A DNA stretch of 13,123 nucleotides from an uncultured Prevotella sp. (GTDB lineage Bacteria; Bacteroidota; Bacteroidia; Bacteroidales; Bacteroidaceae). The translations under genes and the position numbers were made by a program. Positions 1-6,364 of the stretch are shown one piece after another (positions within the stretch are counted from its first letter, which is position 1; each line of letters opens with the position of its first letter). The notes below the pieces were generated by a model. The model did not search any database. It was not told the DNA's origin and saw nothing but the letters and a program-made list of their open reading frames with translations. The stretch is from NCBI GenBank assembly GCA_900548745.1, contig URLQ01000079.1, positions 1 to 13,123 of the forward strand. The letters are read 5' to 3'.

Positions 1-101
1 TCCATATCCCTCTTTTATGCACCAAACACGCACGTTGTAATTGTATAAAAATACAACTTTATGTTGCGCTTTCAATGCCATAAAGGTTCATAGGAATACC
101 C

Positions 102-134
102 CAGTTCGGGATAAAGGTTTCTTATCCCGAACTG
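102..134. repeat. 13-bp inverted repeat (hairpin)
   Basis: Arms 102-114 (CAGTTCGGGATAA) and 122-134 (TTATCCCGAACTG) are perfectly complementary around a 7-base loop. No T-run follows on either strand, so an ordinary intrinsic terminator is unlikely. A REP-like structural element or a protein-binding site are alternatives. Confidence 0.8.
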
Positions 135-160
135 AGGTAGAGAATAACACCACGATAGAA

Positions 161-182
161 ATTCGGGAAAAATTCGGGAAAA
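161..182. repeat. 11-bp tandem repeat, two copies
   Basis: ATTCGGGAAAA occurs at 161-171 and again, identical, at 172-182. It shares the TTCGGG core with both arms of the hairpin just upstream, giving four copies of this hexamer (either orientation) within about 75 bases. Confidence 0.8.
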
Positions 183-217
183 CATTCAAAAATCACTATA
201 AAAAATTAAAATATAAG

Positions 218-237
218 CCTTATTTATATAAATAAGG
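218..237. repeat. 20-bp perfect palindrome
   Basis: CCTTATTTAT is followed directly by its reverse complement ATAAATAAGG, with no loop. Related AAGCCT-T/A-rich motifs follow at about 256 and 276, so this looks like one member of a small degenerate repeat group. Function unknown. Confidence 0.75.
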
Positions 238-383
238 TCTTTATTTTATTACGTAAAGCCTATATTTTATAAAACAAAGCCTGTATTTATATTTTTCCTT
301 GCTCTTTCCGATTATTATCATCACGCATATTGTATACTTTTCACATAATCATGACATTTACAGACAATAAAAACGAAAACTTT

Positions 384-414
384 TTTGTATTCTCTGCGAT
401 TTACATTACCTTTG
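384..414 (+). promoter_or_regulatory. Bacteroidetes-type promoter for glnS
   Basis: TTTG at 384-387, a 19-base spacer, and TACCTTTG at 407-414 match the Bacteroidetes primary sigma factor consensus TTTG-N19-21-TAnnTTTG. Transcription should start near 421, leaving a leader of about 89 bases before the glnS ATG at 510. Confidence 0.75.
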
Positions 415-443
415 CATATGGTATGGCAAATCTGCCGGAGCAA

Positions 444-465
444 AGTCGGCTAAAGTGTAGCGACT
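444..465 (+). promoter_or_regulatory. possible hairpin in glnS leader
   Basis: AGTCGGCT (444-451) can pair with AGCGACT (459-465) with one bulged G around a 7-base loop. It lies inside the predicted 5' leader. I cannot match it to a known riboswitch or T-box, and T-boxes would be unexpected in this phylum, so a regulatory role is only a possibility. Confidence 0.25.
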
Positions 466-509
466 GACATTCATGACAATATAAACAAAACAATATAACA
501 TTTCAGATT

Positions 510-2231
510 ATGACAAATACTGAAGAACTAAAGAATGAAGAGAAGAAAAGCCTTAGCTTCGTAGAACAATTAGTGGAAAAGGATCTCGAAGAAGGCAAGA
601 ACGCCAAAAGAATACAAACCAGATTCCCACCTGAGCCTAACGGATATCTGCATATCGGACATGCCAAAGCTATTTGCATGGACTTCGGAGTGGCTGAAAA
701 ATATAATGGTGTCTGCAACCTGCGATTCGACGACACCAACCCAAGCAAGGAGGACACGGAGTATGTAGACTCTATCCTGAACGACATCAAATGGCTCGGA
801 TTCAAGTGGGGAAACGTGTACTACGCTTCCGACTACTTCCAGAAGCTATGGGACTTCGCCGTATGGATGATTGAAAACGGAAAGGCTTACGTCGACGAGC
901 AGACAAGCGAACAGATTGCCGAGCAGAAAGGCACGCCGACACAGGCTGGAGTGGAGTCGCCTTACAGAAACAGACCCGTGGAGGAAAGCCTGGAACTGTT
1001 CAGGAAAATGAACACACCTGAGGCTGAAGAGGGTTCGATGGTATTGAGAGCAAAGCTCGATATGGCCAACCCGAACATGCACTTCCGCGACCCTATCATG
1101 TACAGAATAATACATACGCCACACCATCGAACGGGAACAAAATGGCACGCATACCCGATGTACGACTTCGCACACGGACAGAGCGACTACTTTGAAGGCG
1201 TCACACACTCTATCTGTACCCTGGAATTCGTGCCCCATCGTCCGCTCTACGACAAGTTCATCGACGAACTTAAGGTCTACGAGGGAGAGGAAGATAACAT
1301 CCATGACTTCCGCCCAAGACAGATAGAGTTCAACAGACTCAACCTTACCTACACGGTAATGAGCAAGAGAAAACTGCATGCGCTGGTTGACGAGCATCTT
1401 GTTGACGGATGGGACGACCCACGTATGCCTACCCTCTGCGGTATGCGCAGAAGAGGATACTCGCCGGAAAGCATACGCAAATTCATAGACAGCATAGGAT
1501 ATACCAAGTTTGACGCCCTCAACGACATGGCGCTCCTCGAAGCTGCCGTGCGCGAAGACCTCAACGCCAAGGCTATCCGCGTTTCTGCCGTGGTGAATCC
1601 CGTGAAGCTCGTAATAACAAACTATCCTGACGGAATGACCGAAGAGATGGAAGCCATCAACAATCCGGAAAACGAGGCGGACGGCACACACAACATCACA
1701 TTCAGCAAGAACCTATGGATAGAACGCGAAGACTTCATGGAAGACGCGCCTAAGAAGTTCTTCCGTATGACTCCAGGGAAAGAAGTGAGACTGAAAAACG
1801 CATACATCGTGAAATGTACAGGATGCACGAAAGACGCAGACGGAAACATCACCGAGATACAGGCGGAATACGACCCTACAAGCAAGAGCGGAATGGAAGG
1901 AGCCAACCGCAAGGTGAAGGGCACCCTGCATTGGGTTAGCGTAGACCATTGCAAGAAGGCTGAAGTAAGGGAGTACGACAGACTCTTCAGCATAGAAAAC
2001 CCTTCTGCCGACGAGCGCGACTTCAGAGAACTCATCAACCCGGACTCGCTCCACGTGAGGAAAAACTGCTACGTGGAGAATTTCGCGGCAACTAAAGTGG
2101 CAGGGGAATACCTGCAATTCCAGAGAATCGGTTACTTTATGGCTGACAAGAACTCTACGCCGGACAACCTGGTGTTCAACAAGACTGTCGGACTTAAAGA
2201 TACCTGGGCCAAGATGACAGACAAGAAATAA
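510..2231 (+). CDS. glnS: glutamine--tRNA ligase (GlnRS)
   Basis: Cytosolic class I aminoacyl-tRNA synthetase that attaches glutamine to tRNA-Gln using ATP. The 573-residue product is close to the usual bacterial GlnRS length of about 550-580. The class I signature is clear: PPEPNGYLHIGH at about 40-51 with HIGH at 48-51, and the second signature VMSKR at 283-287, the GlnRS form of KMSKS. The stretch LRFDDTNP at about 71-78 is typical of the Glx-tRNA synthetase active site. The C-terminal half is the beta-barrel anticodon-binding region, beginning roughly at residue 340. The ATG at 510 follows a good promoter and an A-rich leader, with about 35 residues before the catalytic core. The stop abuts the ATG of the next gene, so the two are very likely co-transcribed and translationally coupled. 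No key residue is missing. Confidence 0.97.
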   Translation: MTNTEELKNEEKKSLSFVEQLVEKDLEEGKNAKRIQTRFPPEPNGYLHIGHAKAICMDFGVAEKYNGVCNLRFDDTNPSKEDTEYVDSILNDIKWLGFKWGNVYYASDYFQKLWDFAVWMIENGKAYVDEQTSEQIAEQKGTPTQAGVESPYRNRPVEESLELFRKMNTPEAEEGSMVLRAKLDMANPNMHFRDPIMYRIIHTPHHRTGTKWHAYPMYDFAHGQSDYFEGVTHSICTLEFVPHRPLYDKFIDELKVYEGEEDNIHDFRPRQIEFNRLNLTYTVMSKRKLHALVDEHLVDGWDDPRMPTLCGMRRRGYSPESIRKFIDSIGYTKFDALNDMALLEAAVREDLNAKAIRVSAVVNPVKLVITNYPDGMTEEMEAINNPENEADGTHNITFSKNLWIEREDFMEDAPKKFFRMTPGKEVRLKNAYIVKCTGCTKDADGNITEIQAEYDPTSKSGMEGANRKVKGTLHWVSVDHCKKAEVREYDRLFSIENPSADERDFRELINPDSLHVRKNCYVENFAATKVAGEYLQFQRIGYFMADKNSTPDNLVFNKTVGLKDTWAKMTDKK

Positions 2232-3656
2232 ATGACGAATAATTCAAACAACGATTATTTTAAATCAGAAGAATTCATAAACAACCTCCGGCTATATGAG
2301 GACTCCCAGAAAGCCGGAGGCGGTTGTATACTCAGCTCCGACGAACTTGCCGACATAGCCGAATACTATTTCGAAAAGGGAGCGGCACAAAAGGCAAGGG
2401 GCGTGGCTGAGTATGCAATTTCCTTGTACCCCGACGCAACAAGTCCCCTCGTATTCCTCGCACGATTCTACATCAACGTAAAGAGGGACTACAAGACAGC
2501 ATATAAATACATCAGCCGTATTACCGACACTTCCGCACTCGAATATTACACGATACTCATAGAGTATTACCTCGCTACAGGCGAATATGACAAGGCAAGG
2601 CAGACTTTCATCAAAGCGGAAGACAACATAGACCAGGAAGACTCCCTCTATCTTATTCTCGATACGGCATATCTGCTCTACGACTACGGACAGACTGACG
2701 AGGCGGACAAGCTGAAAGAAAGGATTGAAGACAAAGAGTCGGAAGACTATCTGAAGATGACGGCTCGCTCCCTTAGCGAAAGAGGCGACAACGACGGAGC
2801 GATAGAGATGCTTGAAAAGGTGATAGACAAGGACCCGTTCAACGTGGACAACTGGATTCTCATCTCAAGTCTGCAGCTTATGGCTGACAAATATTCCGAT
2901 TCTGCTACAAGCGCGGAATACGCTATCGCCATAGACGACAAGCAGGCTGACGCCTACATGAATCTTGGCAACTCCTTCTTCAAGATGTGCAACTACACGA
3001 AGGCTCTCGACGCATACGACAAATACTCAAAGCTTTCTGACAACGAACTGGGCGACATACTCAGGGCACGTTGCTATTTCTGCATGCAGGATACGGCAAA
3101 GGCATACCAGCTGCTGATGGTTGCCAAAGGCAAATGTACGGACAACAAGAACAATCTTATTGACATATACAAAGACCTGGCTATAGTATGCGGATGGAGC
3201 AGCAAACCGGAAACGGCATTTGAATACATCAACTTGCTGAAGAAAGAGAAATACAAGGATGCCGAACTCAATCTCATAGAAGGAAGCATCCTGCTCGGAA
3301 TGAAAAAGCTTGAGCAGGCAAACGACGTGTTCACCATCGGATATGAGCTGTCGACAAACAAGCAGGAGTATCTGTTCCAGGTTGCCGTATCGTTCTACGA
3401 ACATAGTTATGACAAGGCGGCTTATCTCCTGTTCAAGGAAATCTTCACAAGAGACCCTAAAAGAATACGCGGACTCGCCTATCTCGCCGTAACATGCAAC
3501 TACCTTGGCTTTGAAGACGAATTCCTGAAATACCTTACCATCGCCGTAGAAAAGAACCCCGACGAGGCGAAAGCCGTACTTGGCGAAATGTTTCCAAACT
3601 CCATGCAACCATACGACTATCCGGAATACGCCAGACGAACATTAGGGAAGAAATAA
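2232..3656 (+). CDS. cytosolic tetratricopeptide repeat protein
   Basis: A 474-residue all-helical protein with many degenerate TPR units. The clearest spans about 241-273 (AYMNLGNSFF..., ...NYTKALDAYDKYSKL), preceded by a unit with the pattern DNDGAIEMLEKVIDKDPFN. There is no signal peptide, transmembrane segment or catalytic motif, so it probably acts in the cytoplasm as a protein-binding scaffold; its partner cannot be told from sequence. The ATG follows the glnS TAA with no gap, implying coupled expression with glutaminyl-tRNA synthetase. A strong hairpin terminator overlaps its stop codon. Its repeats differ from those of the two exported TPR proteins encoded opposite, and it lacks their shared MP-x-x-KG-x-VK block, so it does not appear to be a close paralogue. 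Specific function unknown. Confidence 0.9.
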   Translation: MTNNSNNDYFKSEEFINNLRLYEDSQKAGGGCILSSDELADIAEYYFEKGAAQKARGVAEYAISLYPDATSPLVFLARFYINVKRDYKTAYKYISRITDTSALEYYTILIEYYLATGEYDKARQTFIKAEDNIDQEDSLYLILDTAYLLYDYGQTDEADKLKERIEDKESEDYLKMTARSLSERGDNDGAIEMLEKVIDKDPFNVDNWILISSLQLMADKYSDSATSAEYAIAIDDKQADAYMNLGNSFFKMCNYTKALDAYDKYSKLSDNELGDILRARCYFCMQDTAKAYQLLMVAKGKCTDNKNNLIDIYKDLAIVCGWSSKPETAFEYINLLKKEKYKDAELNLIEGSILLGMKKLEQANDVFTIGYELSTNKQEYLFQVAVSFYEHSYDKAAYLLFKEIFTRDPKRIRGLAYLAVTCNYLGFEDEFLKYLTIAVEKNPDEAKAVLGEMFPNSMQPYDYPEYARRTLGKK

Positions 3657-3692
3657 GGCATACCCACAACCATTCTCGTGTGGATATGCCTT
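3655..3692 (+). terminator. intrinsic terminator after the glnS-TPR unit
   Basis: AAGGCATACCCACA (3655-3668) pairs with TGTGGATATGCCTT (3679-3692), 14 positions with one A-C mismatch, around a 10-base loop, followed by TTGTTTGTCTT. The stem begins inside the TAA stop codon. As it lies between convergent genes, it may also stop transcription arriving from the minus strand, though the T-run on that side is poor. Confidence 0.75.
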
Positions 3693-3701
3693 GTTTGTCT
3701 T

Positions 3702-3739
3702 CCTTGAAAAAGAAATGCCTCCTTGAAAAAGAAGTGCTT
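3702..3739. repeat. 19-bp tandem duplication
   Basis: CCTTGAAAAAGAAATGCCT (3702-3720) is followed by CCTTGAAAAAGAAGTGCTT (3721-3739), two mismatches in 19. It lies in the convergent gap between the two TPR genes and looks like a local slippage or duplication event. Confidence 0.75.
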
Positions 3740-3759
3740 TCGTGATGACGAAGAGATGC

Positions 3760-4953
3760 TTACTTCTCAAGAATCTTCGTTATCTCCTCAAATTCCTTAC
3801 CCATGTTAAGGTTCAGATAGATATTATAAAGACCTGCCGCCCATTTGTCCTTATGGTCAGGGCCAAGCGCCCTGTACTTTTCCATATACGGCTTCGCCAA
3901 GGAATAATACTTCCTTCCCATCGCCTTACCTTTCTTTCCTCCTGTCTTCTCCGCTTCAAAAGCGAGATTCAGATAAGCCACTCCCGCATTATAATAAACA
4001 TCCGGAATGGAATCTTTAATGGAAATGATGCTATCGCATATAGCGACACAATCTTTATACTTGCCCGTATTCAGCAGGATATTACTCTTGCCATACAGAA
4101 AGAGGATGTTTGTCGGCTCTACCTTCAACGCCTGATTAACGACGAGGAGCGAAGAATCCGCCATATTCGCATTATTATAGTAGTCAACAAGACGCGTGAA
4201 GAAATACTCCGACTTGGGATATTCATGGAAGCCGGTCCTCAAGACATCGCAATATCTGTCATTTTCCTTTCTCTCATTATATATGTTGGCGAGAAATTGC
4301 AAGGTCTTCTCCCTACCCGGCTTATATTGCAAGGCAATATCCGAATACTTAAGAGTCTTCCCATTATCGGCAAGCTTCGCCCCACAGTATGTAGCAAGAT
4401 ATGCCGCCGAAAGAGCCTGCTTGGTCGTATAGTCATATTTGTAACTTGAAAACAAAGGCTGTTTCACACATTCGAGATATGTGTCAAGTATGGAATAAGC
4501 AGACCCGTAGTTCTGCTTGGAAACGAAATACACGCCTCCGTTATACAGATTGCGCCTCAGCCCGTCAAGGTATTCCGAATTCCGCTTTCTGTATTTCAGC
4601 TTCACCCTGCCTTTATCGTCAGGCATAGCGTCTACGCTATCCATCCCTTCGTATACAAGAAACATACGCTGGCATGTAAGAAACAACGCCGCCGTATCAG
4701 ACTTCTGCTTCAGATAGAGCTTCTCGTTGCCTTGCTCATACTGCATGCGCACGGCATCTGCCAGCATATTCCACACCTTTATGTTGCAGACATTATTCGA
4801 GTCAGCAAGCAGTTTACGCATCAAAGTCTCCGCCTTGTCAAAGTCTTTACCACTCTTCAGATACGTCTTTGCCTGTGCCAGCTCCTTCTTCTGAGCCAGC
4901 GATGAGATACAGACAGAAATAGAAACCAAGAAAAACAAGAACAATCTTTTCAT
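3760..4953 (-). CDS. exported tetratricopeptide repeat protein (second, distal)
   Basis: I chose the ATG at 4953 rather than an in-frame ATG 21 codons upstream, because it starts a classic Sec signal peptide (MKRLFLFFLVSISVCISSLA, cleavage predicted after A20) while the upstream extension is arginine- and cysteine-rich and would bury it. The product is 397 residues, with TPR-like helix pairs; the clearest begins near D318 (DVYYNAGVAYLNLAFEAE). There is no lipobox cysteine, so a soluble periplasmic protein is likely. The block MPDDKGRVKLKYRKRNSEYLDGLRRNL aligns with a matching block in the protein encoded just upstream, in the same relative position, so the two are tandem paralogues. A terminator separates them, so this gene may be expressed at a lower level by readthrough or from its own unidentified promoter. 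Function unknown; a scaffold role in the envelope is an inference. Confidence 0.85.
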   Translation of the reverse strand: MKRLFLFFLVSISVCISSLAQKKELAQAKTYLKSGKDFDKAETLMRKLLADSNNVCNIKVWNMLADAVRMQYEQGNEKLYLKQKSDTAALFLTCQRMFLVYEGMDSVDAMPDDKGRVKLKYRKRNSEYLDGLRRNLYNGGVYFVSKQNYGSAYSILDTYLECVKQPLFSSYKYDYTTKQALSAAYLATYCGAKLADNGKTLKYSDIALQYKPGREKTLQFLANIYNERKENDRYCDVLRTGFHEYPKSEYFFTRLVDYYNNANMADSSLLVVNQALKVEPTNILFLYGKSNILLNTGKYKDCVAICDSIISIKDSIPDVYYNAGVAYLNLAFEAEKTGGKKGKAMGRKYYSLAKPYMEKYRALGPDHKDKWAAGLYNIYLNLNMGKEFEEITKILEK

Positions 4954-5025
4954 TATACCTATTATGCTACATTCAATAAAGACGCAGATACTCCGCCTAC
5001 GACAAATAAAAAACAAAGAAACGAA

Positions 5026-5072
5026 TCAAGGTCATGGCAATACACCTTATTATATATATGCCATGACCCTGA
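5026..5072 (-). terminator. intrinsic terminator after the gyrA-TPR unit
   Basis: GGTCATGGCA (5030-5039) and TGCCATGACC (5059-5068) pair perfectly. After one mismatch, three more pairs extend the stem to 5026-5072. Read on the minus strand the hairpin follows the TPR stop by about 20 bases and is followed by a T-rich tract (5025 down to about 5003). The 19-base loop is AT-rich. Confidence 0.7.
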
Positions 5073-5089
5073 GATTATAAATCATTCAA

Positions 5090-6334
5090 TTAGTTACCCA
5101 AATCAGCCTTTGCAGCAACCGTCTTAGGATCTTCCTCACCAAGAGTACGATACAGACAGTTGTAGAGGTTGTATGCCCAGGTGTTCTTGAACTGCTTCTG
5201 AGTGTCAAGATTCTTAGCCTTCTGGAAATACTCGATAGCCTGGTCGTATACGCCGATGATTACCTTTTCTGCTGCTGCAGGAATACGGCCTTTAGTCTTT
5301 GTATACACAACATTTGCCTTATCCTGCGCAAGCTGCATGTAGCAAGTACCAACGGTTGCTACTACAGGGATATAGTTAGGAGCGGATGTCGGCATAACCT
5401 CGCTTGCCTTCTTGAAGTCGGCGATAGCATTCTCCCACTTGCTGTCTGCCATATAAGCCTGACCTCTCATGATAAGAGCAGAATAGTCATTAGCATCAGC
5501 AGCAAGAGCCTTGTCTACGAGAGCGTTGAACTCGGAAGTCTTCTTCTGTCCGAGATAAAGACTTGCCAAAGAGCTGAACACGTCTTTGTTTGTAGGATAC
5601 TTGCTGTAAAGCTCCTCCAGCTTCTTTGCTACGGCAAGAGAATCAGCCTGTGTCTTCATATTGGTCTGCATAGAGCTGAGCTTCAGAGCCATGGCGTCCT
5701 TGGCGTATGCTGTATCCGTGATGGCGATGTCGGCATACTTGTCAGCAGCTGCAAAGTTCTTTGCAAAATATGCAGAAAGAGCTGCGAAATAAGAAATCTG
5801 AGTATAATACTGGTCTGCCTTCTGCTCCGGATTGAAGAGCTTTGAATTGTTCGTATCTACATAAAGACCGAAAGCCGTAGCCGCTCCGCTATAGTCCTTT
5901 GCATCATAGAACGCCTGTCCTGCATTCACGAGGTTAGCGCGTGCTGTACCAAGACGCTCAGCATTAGACTTTGCGAACTTAGGCTTTACCTTTCCCTTAG
6001 CGTTTGGCATGTTGTCATACTTGTCGCATTCGATGGCGGCATTAAGTGCTACTTCAGCAGCCTTATACATGCCTTCCTTGTCGTAAGCGGCATTTTCCTT
6101 CTTCACTTGGTTTGAGAGTTCCACCTGCGCCTCCTTGTTGTATTTGGCGAGAGCCAGGTCCACAACCTTGTTGTAAGCCTTTGCCTTTTCCTCATTCGAG
6201 AGTGAACCCTCTCCTGACTTGATGAGATTAAGAGCCTCATTGTAGTCGTTGGCACCCATGATAGTCTTTATATCCTGGGCATACACAGATGCACTACTAA
6301 GTGCAACAAGTGCCAAAACTGTTAGTTTTTTCAT
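5090..6334 (-). CDS. exported tetratricopeptide repeat protein behind gyrA (TprA-like position)
   Basis: The 414-residue product starts with a Sec signal peptide (MKKLTVLALVALSSASVYA, cleavage predicted after A19, before QD) and has no lipobox, so it is probably periplasmic. The mature part is alanine- and lysine-rich, helical, with degenerate TPR units; the best is at about 283-316 (DYSALIMRGQAYMADSKWENAIADFKKA). The start lies 30 bases after the gyrA stop with no terminator between, so it should share the gyrA transcript. From memory, a TPR gene also follows gyrA in Porphyromonas gingivalis (tprA, PG1385, linked to virulence in a mouse chamber model), so the arrangement may be conserved in the order. 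The leader is A/T-rich with no Shine-Dalgarno, as usual in this phylum. The MPNAKGKVKPKFAKSN block is shared with the next gene downstream. Molecular partner unknown. Confidence 0.9.
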   Translation of the reverse strand: MKKLTVLALVALSSASVYAQDIKTIMGANDYNEALNLIKSGEGSLSNEEKAKAYNKVVDLALAKYNKEAQVELSNQVKKENAAYDKEGMYKAAEVALNAAIECDKYDNMPNAKGKVKPKFAKSNAERLGTARANLVNAGQAFYDAKDYSGAATAFGLYVDTNNSKLFNPEQKADQYYTQISYFAALSAYFAKNFAAADKYADIAITDTAYAKDAMALKLSSMQTNMKTQADSLAVAKKLEELYSKYPTNKDVFSSLASLYLGQKKTSEFNALVDKALAADANDYSALIMRGQAYMADSKWENAIADFKKASEVMPTSAPNYIPVVATVGTCYMQLAQDKANVVYTKTKGRIPAAAEKVIIGVYDQAIEYFQKAKNLDTQKQFKNTWAYNLYNCLYRTLGEEDPKTVAAKADLGN

Positions 6335-6364
6335 ATTCTATTATTTATTTAAGTAAGTTATCAA

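Larger units (their letters stand above)
1..383. other. AT-rich intergenic region upstream of glnS
   Basis: No convincing gene is present. An open frame at 41-235 would give 64 residues, but it runs straight across the 13-base inverted repeat at 102-134 and the tandem repeat at 161-182, resembles no family I know, and has no promoter-like sequence in front. The stretch holds structured DNA instead: a hairpin, a short tandem repeat, a perfect palindrome, and AAGCCT-plus-T/A motifs recurring near 215, 256 and 276. It may contain the end of an upstream transcription unit lying outside the window. Confidence 0.6.

Noticed and set aside
102..134. Intrinsic terminator of an upstream gene
   Set aside because: Neither strand has a T-run after the stem.
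41..235. 64-codon plus-strand open frame
   Set aside because: It crosses an inverted repeat, a tandem repeat and most of a palindrome, with no promoter or recognisable motif.
846..1691. 281-codon open frame antisense to glnS
   Set aside because: It lies entirely opposite a well-supported glnS, has no promoter or family resemblance, and its valine/histidine/serine-rich makeup is typical of an antisense shadow of GC-richer coding DNA.
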